From Sphingobium lactosutens (GTDB lineage Bacteria; Pseudomonadota; Alphaproteobacteria; Sphingomonadales; Sphingomonadaceae): DNA of 52,313 bases. Shown piece after piece: positions 34,690 to 42,659 of the stretch (its first letter is position 1; each line of letters opens with the position of its first letter). Under the pieces are notes generated by a model that saw only the letters and a program-made list of their open reading frames with translations, was not told the origin of the DNA and did no database searches. Location of the stretch: assembly GCF_013393185.1 (NCBI RefSeq), contig NZ_QJQX01000060.1:1-52313 (forward strand), in the 5' to 3' direction. Both the position numbers and the translations under genes were made by a program.

Positions 34690-35084
34690 CTGGCGAAGCC
34701 ATCCATTTCGCTGACTTTGTAGTTGGCAAGGTCATGGGGCAGGTCGAAACGCCGATCTCGGACGAAAAGGTAAAGGCCTGGACTGAACTATACCCGTGGG
34801 ATGCTGAGAAGGGAGGCGAGGCGCCATGGTCGATGGCCACCGCTTTGATGATGGAGGCTTATCTCAAGGTTGTTGCTCCCCGCCCGCCGGGCAATCTGCA
34901 TGTCAATCAGGTGATGCGGATAGAAGATACTGCAATGATAGGTGAAGCGGTGACGATCGAGATAATGTGCCTCGCCAAGCATGTGAAAGGCGTACGCAGG
35001 GTAGTAGAGCTGCAGGCGACGGGCCTGGGCGCGGATCGACGCCGGCTGTTCGACGGCCTCATCACTCTTTATTGGGCGGCCTGA
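34659..35084 (+). CDS. Hotdog-fold (MaoC-like) protein without hydratase motif
   Basis: A 141-residue protein whose hydrophobic pattern and C-terminal 'VVELQATGLGADRRRLFDGLITLYWA' look like a MaoC-type hotdog half. It lacks the catalytic Asp-His motif seen in its neighbour, so it may be the non-catalytic partner of a heterodimeric hydratase, as in ChsH1/ChsH2-type pairs. The start is uncertain: ATG 34659 overlaps DUF35 by 31 bases, while GTG 34686 would give a 4-base GTGA overlap. Function is inferred from context only. Confidence 0.72.
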   Translation: MDATSGEAAVTGEAIHFADFVVGKVMGQVETPISDEKVKAWTELYPWDAEKGGEAPWSMATALMMEAYLKVVAPRPPGNLHVNQVMRIEDTAMIGEAVTIEIMCLAKHVKGVRRVVELQATGLGADRRRLFDGLITLYWAA

Positions 35085-35086
35085 AC

Positions 35087-35467
35087 GTGCTGCACTTGGT
35101 CCCGACCCTGGCAGAGGTTAGTTTGTCTGTCACGCAAGAGGCGATCACGCGTTATGCCGCCGTCACCGGCGATTATAACCCGATCCATGTCGACCCGGTT
35201 TTTGCGGCCGGCACCGAGATGGGCGGCGTCATCGCTCATGGGACGTTGTCGCTCAATCTCATCTGGCAATCGCTAGAGGCCAGCATCGGGCGCGATCGTC
35301 TTCCCGGCGCGGAGCTGGACATCCGTTTCCGCAGGCCCGTGCGGGTCGACGATCTTATCTCGGCCGGGGGTATCCTCGAGGAAGAGGGAGGGGCTTATCA
35401 GGTCTGGGTCCGCAATCAGGATGATGTGGTCGTTATCGAGGGCAGGGTGGCACTGACGGCGAGATAA
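35087..35467 (+). CDS. MaoC-family (R)-specific enoyl-CoA hydratase
   Basis: A 126-residue single-hotdog hydratase with the hydratase-2 motif 'YAAVTGDYNPIHVDPVFA', in which Asp29 and His34 are the catalytic pair, and 'GGVIAHGTLSLNLIWQS' as the second conserved block. It would add water to an enoyl-CoA, giving the beta-hydroxyacyl-CoA that the thiolase-like/DUF35 pair could cleave. GTG 35087 begins 2 bases after the previous stop, so it is in the same operon. It is the last gene of that run and is convergent with an SDR gene only 7 bases away. Confidence 0.88.
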   Translation: MLHLVPTLAEVSLSVTQEAITRYAAVTGDYNPIHVDPVFAAGTEMGGVIAHGTLSLNLIWQSLEASIGRDRLPGAELDIRFRRPVRVDDLISAGGILEEEGGAYQVWVRNQDDVVVIEGRVALTAR

Positions 35468-35474
35468 TCGAACT

Positions 35475-36266
35475 CTATTCGTTCGCTCCGGGGCGTGCTC
35501 CATAAGCAGCCCAGGACGATGATGCCAAGAAGCCGGCATCGACCGGCAGATTGCACCCGGTAATAGCCGATGCGCTGTCCATCAGCAGAAACTCTATCGC
35601 CGACACGACATCGTCAGTCGTCACAAGGCGGCGCAGCGCGGAGCTCGCGATCAGACGTTCCTGATCGAGGACGCCCTGTTCGAAGCCACGCGCTGTCGCC
35701 GGCGTTTCGACGAATCCGGGAGAGACGCAATTGACGCGCACCCCATACGGCCCCCATTCCGCCGCAAGCCCTTGCGCCAGATTAAGAACTGCTGCCTTCG
35801 CTGGTCCGTACGCATGAAGAGGAGCCGCCTGCATTGCGACAACGGACGAGATCAAAACGATGCTTCCGTGCCCGCGTCGTGCCATACGGCTACCAACACC
35901 CGTCGCCATCAGGTAGCTTCCGCGTAAATGCACGTTCGTTATGCGATCCCAGACGCGCATCGTCAGGGATTCCGGGCGGTCCATATTCTGCAGCGGTCCT
36001 GCACAATGTACGAAGCGGTCGATAGGACCTAGCGAAGCTTCTATCGTTTCCAAGGTAGCGTCCACAGCTTCATCTACGGAGACATCGAGCAAATAGGCAT
36101 GCCCCCCCACGGCGGACGCTACATACTGGGCCGCATCAACATTCCTGTCGACGACAACGACAGTCGCCCCTCCATCTGCAAAGCGCGCAGCGGAGGCCGC
36201 GCCTATGCCGCTGGCGCCGCCACTAATCAGGATAAGCTCGGATCGCTCTGGTTTGTGCATGGACAT
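35475..36266 (-). CDS. Short-chain dehydrogenase/reductase, second copy
   Basis: A 263-residue SDR with 'ISGGASGIGAASAARFADGG' as the cofactor loop, 'HCAGPLQNMD' (in place of NNAG), the Ser in 'VLISSVVAMQ', YGPAK with catalytic Tyr and Lys, and 'NCVSPGFVETP'. It oxidises or reduces a hydroxy/keto group, possibly of a CoA intermediate. The gene is convergent with the MaoC operon and lies downstream of the TetR gene on the same strand (32-base gap), so regulator and SDR may be cotranscribed. The HCAG replacement is unusual but known in divergent SDRs. Confidence 0.9.
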   Translation of the reverse strand: MSMHKPERSELILISGGASGIGAASAARFADGGATVVVVDRNVDAAQYVASAVGGHAYLLDVSVDEAVDATLETIEASLGPIDRFVHCAGPLQNMDRPESLTMRVWDRITNVHLRGSYLMATGVGSRMARRGHGSIVLISSVVAMQAAPLHAYGPAKAAVLNLAQGLAAEWGPYGVRVNCVSPGFVETPATARGFEQGVLDQERLIASSALRRLVTTDDVVSAIEFLLMDSASAITGCNLPVDAGFLASSSWAAYGARPGANE

Positions 36267-36298
36267 TTAAATTGGCTTTCCGGAGGGGGTCTTGCGAT

Positions 36299-36988
36299 TT
36301 AGCCTGGGCCGATGGCATCCTCGGTTTGTTTCCAGAACACGCCGAAACGGATGAATTTTTCATACGCGGTAAATACAGCCTCATCAGGCGCATGAACCTT
36401 ACTGTCGGTATAGCTGTAATGATGGCTCAGGTAATTGCGGGCGCCCAACATGATATGCACTATCACCTCTAGCTCGGCCGGCGAAAAACTCGATCCATCC
36501 ATACCGCCACGCCGGAGGGCCCGCATGTAATTTTTCGAAACCGAATCTATATGCTGCTGATATCCGACCGGAGCGAAAATTTGCGCTTCATTAAGAATGC
36601 GCATGAACTGAGGAACCTCGACGAGAAAGTCGAAAAACGCGCGAAACCTGGCAACCTCCTTTTCGGTTTCTGAAGCGATGCCGCCGATTCGCTCGCCGAT
36701 GTAGGCGAGCATACGTTCGCCTACCGTGGGAAGCAGTTGATCCAGCAAATCCTGCCGGTTCGGAAAGTGATTATAGAAGGTCCCTTGAGCCACGCCTGCA
36801 AGCCGTGTGATCCGGGACACAGAGGCTTCGGCATAACCGTTCTCGCCGACAACTTTAATCGCAGCATCAAACAAGCGCCGCTTCACGAGATCAGACCGCT
36901 CCGCACGGGTCAGATTCAACCGGCGGGATTTTCGCGATCCGGGTTGCTTCGTTGCGACCTTCACAGTTGCGGCATTCATGGTAGTCAA
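36299..36988 (-). CDS. TetR-family transcriptional regulator
   Basis: A 229-residue TetR regulator. After a basic N-terminal extension of about 35 residues, the DNA-binding domain reads 'FDAAIKVVGENGYAEASVSRITRLAGVAQGTFYNHFPNRQDLLDQLL' (helix-turn-helix about residues 55-78). The C-terminal ligand domain contains 'IFAPVGYQQHIDSVSKNYMRAL'. It is divergent from the 2-oxoacid dehydrogenase operon; the shared gap carries one N6 palindrome and one N8 variant. It is a main candidate for the protein that reads the recurrent ATGA(A/C)-N6-TTCAT sites. The second half of the tandem TetR at 45217 resembles it ('VFAPTAFRKYRN...SYLSYLRR'). Confidence 0.92.
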   Translation of the reverse strand: MTTMNAATVKVATKQPGSRKSRRLNLTRAERSDLVKRRLFDAAIKVVGENGYAEASVSRITRLAGVAQGTFYNHFPNRQDLLDQLLPTVGERMLAYIGERIGGIASETEKEVARFRAFFDFLVEVPQFMRILNEAQIFAPVGYQQHIDSVSKNYMRALRRGGMDGSSFSPAELEVIVHIMLGARNYLSHHYSYTDSKVHAPDEAVFTAYEKFIRFGVFWKQTEDAIGPG

Positions 36989-37126
36989 TGGACGCGTTCC
37001 TCACCGAAAATCGCTGGCGACACCCCCCTGATTGTTTCCCGAACGGCCAGTCCGCCCGGCAACCAAAGGGGTGATTACCAACATCTACAGAAGCCGCCGA
37101 CCACGATCAATAGCATTTGGTGAATC

Positions 37127-37144
37127 ATGAACCACCGAATTCAT
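37127..37144. promoter_or_regulatory. N8 variant of the operator palindrome
   Basis: ATGAA-CCACCGAA-TTCAT keeps both half sites with an 8-base spacer. It lies about 140 bases upstream of the TetR gene start, where auto-regulation would be expected. Confidence 0.5.
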
Positions 37145-37240
37145 TTTGCCGGTCTAAAAGACGAATTCTTGAATTTGCGGGGATGCTGTCGCCGCCGGGA
37201 TTCGTGAGCTTGCGTATAGGCGCTATGCAAAACTAATGTA

Positions 37241-37256
37241 TTGACTGATAGTTCAT
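37241..37256. promoter_or_regulatory. Operator palindrome, one mismatch (TTGAC-N6-TTCAT)
   Basis: TTGAC-TGATAG-TTCAT, one base from the consensus. It lies 59 bases upstream of the likely start of the E1 alpha gene (37315) and is followed by CATTAAATGG, also seen beside the 20860 site. Confidence 0.6.
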
Positions 37257-37314
37257 TAAATGGAATGAGCGAGCTGCGCTGAGCATGGGGCGGAGCGTGA
37301 AGAGAGGCATCGAC

Positions 37315-38298
37315 ATGACTAAACGAAAGGCGCCGCCCGACCCGATGGAGCTACTGGCGCTTTACCGAATGATGCTGATGGTCCGCAGATCTGAAGAGCG
37401 GTTGATGGGCCTCTTTGCCGACGGTGACGTGCCGGGTTTCATCCATCTGGGAATAGGCCAAGAGGCTGTTCCGGTAGGGGTGATGAGCGGGCTTGGTCCG
37501 CAAGACACGATAGCCTCGACCCACAGGGGCCACGGCCATGCCCTTGCCAAGGGGTTGTCTCTGGAAGGCTTCTTCGCCGAACTACTGGGGAAGGATACCG
37601 GCCTGTGCCGGGGGCGGGGTGGATCTATGCATGTCGCGGACATGTCGACCGGTATGCTTGGCGCCAACGGGATCGTCGGAGCAGGGCTTTCAATAGCGTT
37701 GGGCAGTGCGCTTGCGCACAAGACGCTGAACCGTGATTCAATCTCTGTCGCATTCTTTGGCGATGGCGCGCTGGCGGAGGGCCTTGCCCATGAGTGCCTC
37801 AACATGGCCGCTCTGCTCAAACTGCCCCTCCTGTTTGTCTGCGAGAACAATGGGTGGAGCGAATTCTCGCCCACCTCCCGGCAAATTGCCTTCACTCTTG
37901 AAGGGCTGAGCCAAGCATACGGAATCCCCTATCATTCCGTCGACGGGAACGACGTCGAGGTGGTGGCCGCTTCGGTCGCTCCGCTGATCGCGGGCATCCG
38001 TCAGGGCGGAGGGCCCATCGTCGTCGAGTGTCACACAAATCGGGTGAGGGGGCATTTCGAAGGTGACGCTCAGAAATATCGAGACGCTGATGAACTCGCC
38101 AGATTGCCTGAGGCCGATCCGCTGAGGGTCGCCGGAAAGCGACTTGCGGATCTCGGCATCAATGCGGCGCACTTGGAACAGGTGGCCGCCGAAGTCGATG
38201 AGGCGATCGAAGCCGCCGTCTCACTGGCGCGGCAGTCTGACCTGCCTGTGTTCAGCGCTGCGGCGGCCGACGTTTATACGGTGGAGCAGGTTCTCTAA
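37315..38298 (+). CDS. 2-oxoacid dehydrogenase-type E1 alpha subunit
   Basis: A thiamine-diphosphate-dependent subunit of the pyruvate/acetoin/branched-chain dehydrogenase type. It has 'LMVRRSEERLMGLFADGDVPGFIHLGIGQEAVPVG', 'GRGGSMHVADMSTGMLGANGIVG' and the ThDP motif running from 'GDGALAEG' (about residue 149) to 'CENN'. ATG 37315 (MTKRKA) follows GAGAGG; the ATG ten codons earlier lacks a ribosome site. The stop overlaps the next start (TAATG). The order E1 alpha, E1 beta, then E2 resembles acetoin dehydrogenase (aco) operons, so cleavage of a 2-oxo or alpha-hydroxyketone intermediate to an acyl-CoA is likely; the true substrate is unknown. Confidence 0.92.
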   Translation: MTKRKAPPDPMELLALYRMMLMVRRSEERLMGLFADGDVPGFIHLGIGQEAVPVGVMSGLGPQDTIASTHRGHGHALAKGLSLEGFFAELLGKDTGLCRGRGGSMHVADMSTGMLGANGIVGAGLSIALGSALAHKTLNRDSISVAFFGDGALAEGLAHECLNMAALLKLPLLFVCENNGWSEFSPTSRQIAFTLEGLSQAYGIPYHSVDGNDVEVVAASVAPLIAGIRQGGGPIVVECHTNRVRGHFEGDAQKYRDADELARLPEADPLRVAGKRLADLGINAAHLEQVAAEVDEAIEAAVSLARQSDLPVFSAAAADVYTVEQVL

Positions 38299-39269
38299 TG
38301 GCCATTCTCAGTTTCAGCAGGGCGATCAACAAGGCTCTTTCCGACATGATGGACCTGGATCCTGCTGTCATTCTGCTTGGCGAGGATATCGCGAACGCCG
38401 GCGGTTCTTTCGGTGCCACGCGCGGTCTGTTGGACCGCTTTGGGGGTCATCGAGTGATTGATACTCCGATCTCAGAGGCGGCCATCGCGGGCGCGGCGGT
38501 GGGCGCTGCCATGAGCGGGTTGCGACCGGTCGTCGAGATCATGTTCATGGATTTCTCGACCCTGGTGATGGACGCGCTCGTGAACCAGGCCGCAAAGGCG
38601 CGCTTCATGTTCGGGGCGCAATGTTCGGTCCCGATGGTCCTTCGCACGCCTCACGGGGGAGGTCTTAATGCTGGTCCACAGCACTCCCAGTGCCTCGAGG
38701 CGTGGTTTGCACATGTTCCAGGACTAAAGGTCGTGGTGCCCAGTGACGCAGCCAGTGCGTACGCCTTGCTGCGATCGGCGATTGCGGACCCTGATCCGGT
38801 GATTTTCGTCGAGAACAAGGCGCTCTACGCCGCTAAGATGGAAGTGCCGGACGACCTAGCGCTTTCGTTGGGGCGTGCCCGCTTGGCGCGACAAGGTAAG
38901 GATGCGACCGTTGTGGCCTACGGTGCCGCCGTTCATTGGGCTCTTGAGGCCGCCGCGCGTCTTGCCGAAAAGCAAATTGATATCGAAGTTGTGGATCTCC
39001 TTAGTGTCCAGCCTTGGGATGAGGAGATGGTACTCACGTCGCTTGCGAAGACCCATCGCTTGGTGGTCGCGCATGAGGCTGTCGAGGCCTTCGGCGTCGG
39101 AGCCGAGATCGTGGCGCGGATGGCTGACATCGGTTTCGATGAACTCGATGGCCCCATCGTCCGCGTCGGGGCGCCATTCATGCCCGTGCCCTTCGCTCGC
39201 TCGCTCGAGGAGTCGTTTCGCCCCGATGCGGACCGCATCGTCAACGCTGTCCTTCGCACATTGGAATGA
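38298..39269 (+). CDS. 2-oxoacid dehydrogenase-type E1 beta subunit
   Basis: A 323-residue partner of E1 alpha. The family features are 'AINKALSDMMDLDPAVILLGEDIANAGGSFGATRGL', 'DTPISEAAIAGAAVGAAMSGLRPVVEIMFMDF' with the cofactor-contacting Glu, and the C-terminal transketolase domain 'EVVDLLSVQPWDEEMVLTSLAKTHRLVVAHEAVEAFGVGAEI'. It is translationally coupled at both sides: TAATG with E1 alpha and ATGA with the enoyl-CoA hydratase gene. It forms the alpha2-beta2 E1 heterotetramer. Confidence 0.93.
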   Translation: MAILSFSRAINKALSDMMDLDPAVILLGEDIANAGGSFGATRGLLDRFGGHRVIDTPISEAAIAGAAVGAAMSGLRPVVEIMFMDFSTLVMDALVNQAAKARFMFGAQCSVPMVLRTPHGGGLNAGPQHSQCLEAWFAHVPGLKVVVPSDAASAYALLRSAIADPDPVIFVENKALYAAKMEVPDDLALSLGRARLARQGKDATVVAYGAAVHWALEAAARLAEKQIDIEVVDLLSVQPWDEEMVLTSLAKTHRLVVAHEAVEAFGVGAEIVARMADIGFDELDGPIVRVGAPFMPVPFARSLEESFRPDADRIVNAVLRTLE

Positions 39270-40060
39270 TCAACATGTCAGACGAACCTATTTTGTTCGA
39301 GCGCCGCGGCGCTGTCGCCCTGCTTACGATCAATCGGCCCAAGACTCTCAATGCTCTTGATCTGCCTACTCTGGGCGCGCTTGAGGCAGCCGTCGACAAG
39401 GCCATGGCTGATCCAGAAATACGGGTCCTGCTGTTCACTGGCGCGGGAGAAAGGGCCTTCGTTGCGGGTGGCGATATCGCGGACCTGAATTCGCGCAAGG
39501 GCTTGCGCCATTATCTCGAGTTTGCGGAGCGTATTCACCAAGTCTTTCGCAAGATCGAGTCACTCGACAAACCGACAATTGCTGCGATCAATGGCTGGGC
39601 GCTTGGGGGTGGCACGGAGCTCTTGATGTGCCTCGATATCCGCATCGCTGCAGAGACGGCGAAATTGGGTCTCCCCGAGATCAATCTGGGCCTCTTCCCG
39701 GGCGCGGGAGGGAGTCAGCGGATCATCAGGCAAATGGCGCCATGTAGAGCGAAGGAGCTCATGTTCACCGGGGGCATGATCGATGCCCGTGAGGCTGAGC
39801 GGTTCGGACTTCTCAACAAGGTCGTCCCCGCTGATGAATTGTTGTCCAGCGCTCTGACACTTGCGGAAACGATCGCGTCGAAGTCTCCGCTCGTGCTCAA
39901 GCTTCTTAAGCGCACGCTGGACGATGGTGGTGAGATGCCGCTGCGCGCAAGCCTCAGGTACGAGCAGGCAATGATTGGGCTTACTCTTGATACCGATGAC
40001 GCGCATGAGGGATGCGGCGCATTTCTCGAAAAGCGCGCACCGGACTTTCGCGGGGAATAG
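39266..40060 (+). CDS. Enoyl-CoA hydratase/isomerase family protein
   Basis: A 264-residue crotonase-fold protein. It shows 'VALLTINRPKTLNALDLPTL', the oxyanion-hole segments 'AFVAGGDIADL' and 'GWALGGGTELLMCLDIRIAAETAKLGLPEINLGLFPGAGGSQR', with Glu in the position of a catalytic acid in 'GLPEINLG', and 'EAERFGLLNKVVP'. It would hydrate or otherwise process an enoyl-CoA. It is inserted between the E1 beta and E2 genes, with ATGA overlap upstream and 3 bases to E2, so it is made with that complex. The start is ATG 39266 or 39275 (MSDEP). Confidence 0.93.
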   Translation: MINMSDEPILFERRGAVALLTINRPKTLNALDLPTLGALEAAVDKAMADPEIRVLLFTGAGERAFVAGGDIADLNSRKGLRHYLEFAERIHQVFRKIESLDKPTIAAINGWALGGGTELLMCLDIRIAAETAKLGLPEINLGLFPGAGGSQRIIRQMAPCRAKELMFTGGMIDAREAERFGLLNKVVPADELLSSALTLAETIASKSPLVLKLLKRTLDDGGEMPLRASLRYEQAMIGLTLDTDDAHEGCGAFLEKRAPDFRGE

Positions 40061-40063
40061 TCG

Positions 40064-41320
40064 GTGGCAAACAGCCCCATCATAATGCCCAAGCTCGGTC
40101 TCACGATGACTGAGGGTCTGCTTGCCGAATGGAGCGTCGCGCCCGGGGACGAGGTTCGTGCCGGTGACGTGCTCTTTATCGTCGAGACCGACAAAATCTC
40201 CACGGAGGTAGAAGCTCGTGGAGACGGTCGCATCATCGAGTTGTTGGTAAAACCCGGGGAGACGGTAGAGGTCGGTGCGACCCTCGCGACCTGGACCGGC
40301 GTGGCCCAGCACAGCCTTTCCGACGAGCCCGGCGGGCCGGGAGGGAAGGCGAATGAGCAATCCCAGCACCAGAGCGCAACGCAACAGGTCGCGATCGTCG
40401 AATCCGCCAAGGTCGCGCCCGGCCAGGCAGGTTCGAGCGACGATCGCATCGTCGCGACTCCGCTTGCCCGCAGGCTGGCCCGCGACAAGGGAATTTCTCT
40501 AACCGCAGTGTCGGGAACGGGGCCTCGTGGGCGAATTCGATCCCAGGATGTGTTGCGCGCGCTGACGGAAGGGGACCGGCCATCAGTCCCCACCGCGCCG
40601 GAGGCCCTCGCTCAAGCGCCTGATCCGGGCGCACGGAGCATCGCACGTCGACCAGCAACGGGGTTCGAGAAGACGGTCGCCAAGCGGCTTAGTGAAGCGA
40701 AACAGCAGATACCGCATTTCTATGTGGTCGCCGACGCGGATATGACCGACATCTTGGGCGCCCGCGTCGCGCTCAATGCCTCCGGCAGCGCGGCGAAGGT
40801 CAGCGTCAATCACCTCATCCTTCTGGCTGTGGGACGCGCCCTGCAACGCCATACCTACATGTCGACCATCTGGGACGACGGCGAGATTGTGACGTTGGGC
40901 GGAACGGATGTTGGTTTTGCGGTGGATACGCCCCGTGGCCTCTTCGCCCCCGTTCTTCGTGACGTTGGGCAGATGCGGCTGGATGATCTGACTGCGGCCG
41001 CGGAGGCGGCGGCGCGCCGCGCGAAGGATGGAGCGCTGGAGCGCGGCGATCTAGAGGGTGGTGCCATCACTGTATCCAATGTCGGTATGTTTGGCGCTTC
41101 GCAATTGATCCCGATCATCAATCCGGGCCAAGCGGCTATCATTGGCGTGGGCGCCAGCAAGCCGCAGTTCTTGCCCGACGATGCGGGCGCGCCGCAACTC
41201 CGCCAGATCACGACCTTTTCCCTCTCAGGCGACCATCGTGTCCTCGACGGAGTGAAATGCGCTAAATTTCTCAACGATGTGGTCAAGCTCCTAGAGCATC
41301 CGCTCGACCTTCTACGCTAG
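40064..41320 (+). CDS. 2-oxoacid dehydrogenase-type E2 (lipoyl acyltransferase)
   Basis: A 418-residue dihydrolipoamide acyltransferase. The lipoyl domain comes first, 'MPKLGLTMTEG' with the lipoylated Lys in 'VETDKISTE' (about residue 45). A linker leads to the E3-binding domain 'ATPLARRLARDKGISLTAV' (about 131-149) with 'GTGPRGRI'. The catalytic domain ends with 'SLSGDHRVLDGVK' (His391, Asp395). It passes the acyl group made by E1 to CoA. GTG 40064 starts 3 bases after the hydratase stop. No E3 gene is present, so a shared lipoamide dehydrogenase from elsewhere must serve the complex. Confidence 0.94.
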   Translation: MANSPIIMPKLGLTMTEGLLAEWSVAPGDEVRAGDVLFIVETDKISTEVEARGDGRIIELLVKPGETVEVGATLATWTGVAQHSLSDEPGGPGGKANEQSQHQSATQQVAIVESAKVAPGQAGSSDDRIVATPLARRLARDKGISLTAVSGTGPRGRIRSQDVLRALTEGDRPSVPTAPEALAQAPDPGARSIARRPATGFEKTVAKRLSEAKQQIPHFYVVADADMTDILGARVALNASGSAAKVSVNHLILLAVGRALQRHTYMSTIWDDGEIVTLGGTDVGFAVDTPRGLFAPVLRDVGQMRLDDLTAAAEAAARRAKDGALERGDLEGGAITVSNVGMFGASQLIPIINPGQAAIIGVGASKPQFLPDDAGAPQLRQITTFSLSGDHRVLDGVKCAKFLNDVVKLLEHPLDLLR

Positions 41321-41334
41321 ACGATAGGAAGAAC

Positions 41335-42504
41335 ATGCAATTCGAACGTTCCGATGAACAGAATATGATCGTCGAAACCGCGCGACGGGTTGGCGAGAAA
41401 TTTGGCTTGGATTATTGGCGGGAGATTGATGCCTCCAAGACCTATCCGACCGAGTTGTGGCAGGAAATCTGCAACGCGGGAATCTGCTCCATCGCTATTC
41501 CTGAAGCGGATGGTGGGGCGGGCCTCGGCATGCTCGAGATGGCAATGGCGGTGGAAACACTCTGCGCTGCGGGCGGAGGGTCTACCCTCAGCCAGCTCTT
41601 CATGGTCAACCCGATTTTCGGCGGCGTAACGCTGAGCAAATATGGATCCGCGCAGCAAAAGCGTCTGCTGAGCGGAATTATGGATGGTTCTGTCACCTTC
41701 TGCATGGCGCTGACCGAACCGGATGCTGGAAGCAATTCCCTATCCATATCGACCTTCGCCTCGTCATGCGCTTCAGGTTGGAAGCTCAACGGCCGAAAAA
41801 TCTGGATAACCTCCGTGCCGCAATCGACGAAAATTCTTGTCGTCGCTCGTACCAAGCGTCCCGATGAGGTCGAACGAAAGACAGACGGCATCAGCCTTTT
41901 CATGATCGACAGCGATCGTAAGGGGATCGAACACGCGCCTATCGACAAGGCCGGCACGCGTGCGCTGCCGTCGAGCACGATATTTTTCGATGACGTGGAA
42001 ATACGTTCCGACGAACTGATCGGCACCCTCGATAAAGGGTGGCATCAACTTCTCGATACGCTTAACACAGAACGGATGGTTACGACAGCCGGCCTCCTGG
42101 GCACTGCGGATCTCGCGGTTCGGCTCGCCGTAGATTATGCCAAGGAGCGCAAGGTGTTCAGAGGCGTGCCGATCGGATCCTATCAGGCACTGCAATTTCC
42201 CCTCGCGGAGGCGCATATCCAGGCGCAGTGCGCCCGCCTGATGAACTACAAGGCCGCGAGCCTGCATGATCGTGGGCTGGCTTGTGGGAGCGAGGCCAAT
42301 CAGGCGAAATGGCTGGCGGGGCATGCTGCGGGTCAGGCGACCGATCGCGCCCTGCAGACCCTGGGCGGCATGGGTTACTCCAAGGAATATCATATCGAGC
42401 GTCTCTGGCGCGACGCGCGCCTCTTCAGGCTTGCACCGGTGTCCGAGGAGATGGTGCTCAACTTCGTTGCGCAGCATGATCTTGGCTTGCCTCGGTCCTA
42501 TTAG
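41335..42504 (+). CDS. Acyl-CoA dehydrogenase
   Basis: A 389-residue flavoprotein that introduces the alpha,beta double bond into an acyl-CoA. The motifs are 'MALTEPDAGSN', 'WKLNGRKIWITS', 'ERMVTTAGLLGTADLAV', 'QTLGGMGYSKEYHIERLWRDARLFRLAPVSEE' and the C-terminal 'HDLGLPRSY'. At the place where the catalytic Glu of medium-chain enzymes sits (YEGTSE) the sequence reads 'APVSEE', so the base must come from another position, as in some branched-chain types. It begins 14 bases after E2 and ends the operon that started at 37315. The product could feed the enoyl-CoA hydratase or the MaoC hydratase. Confidence 0.92.
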   Translation: MQFERSDEQNMIVETARRVGEKFGLDYWREIDASKTYPTELWQEICNAGICSIAIPEADGGAGLGMLEMAMAVETLCAAGGGSTLSQLFMVNPIFGGVTLSKYGSAQQKRLLSGIMDGSVTFCMALTEPDAGSNSLSISTFASSCASGWKLNGRKIWITSVPQSTKILVVARTKRPDEVERKTDGISLFMIDSDRKGIEHAPIDKAGTRALPSSTIFFDDVEIRSDELIGTLDKGWHQLLDTLNTERMVTTAGLLGTADLAVRLAVDYAKERKVFRGVPIGSYQALQFPLAEAHIQAQCARLMNYKAASLHDRGLACGSEANQAKWLAGHAAGQATDRALQTLGGMGYSKEYHIERLWRDARLFRLAPVSEEMVLNFVAQHDLGLPRSY

Positions 42505-42659
42505 GGCGCGTCTGGAATCTCTAGCGATCATAATCAAGCCTTTCGACGACAGGCCAGCGTTCCCGACAAGGCGTTCTTCGACGACGGAGCCCGCCCGCAA
42601 ATAGGGAGTGGGCGACAACCCGAAGAAATTGGCTGCCGGCATGCCGAGACTGGGTTAAT

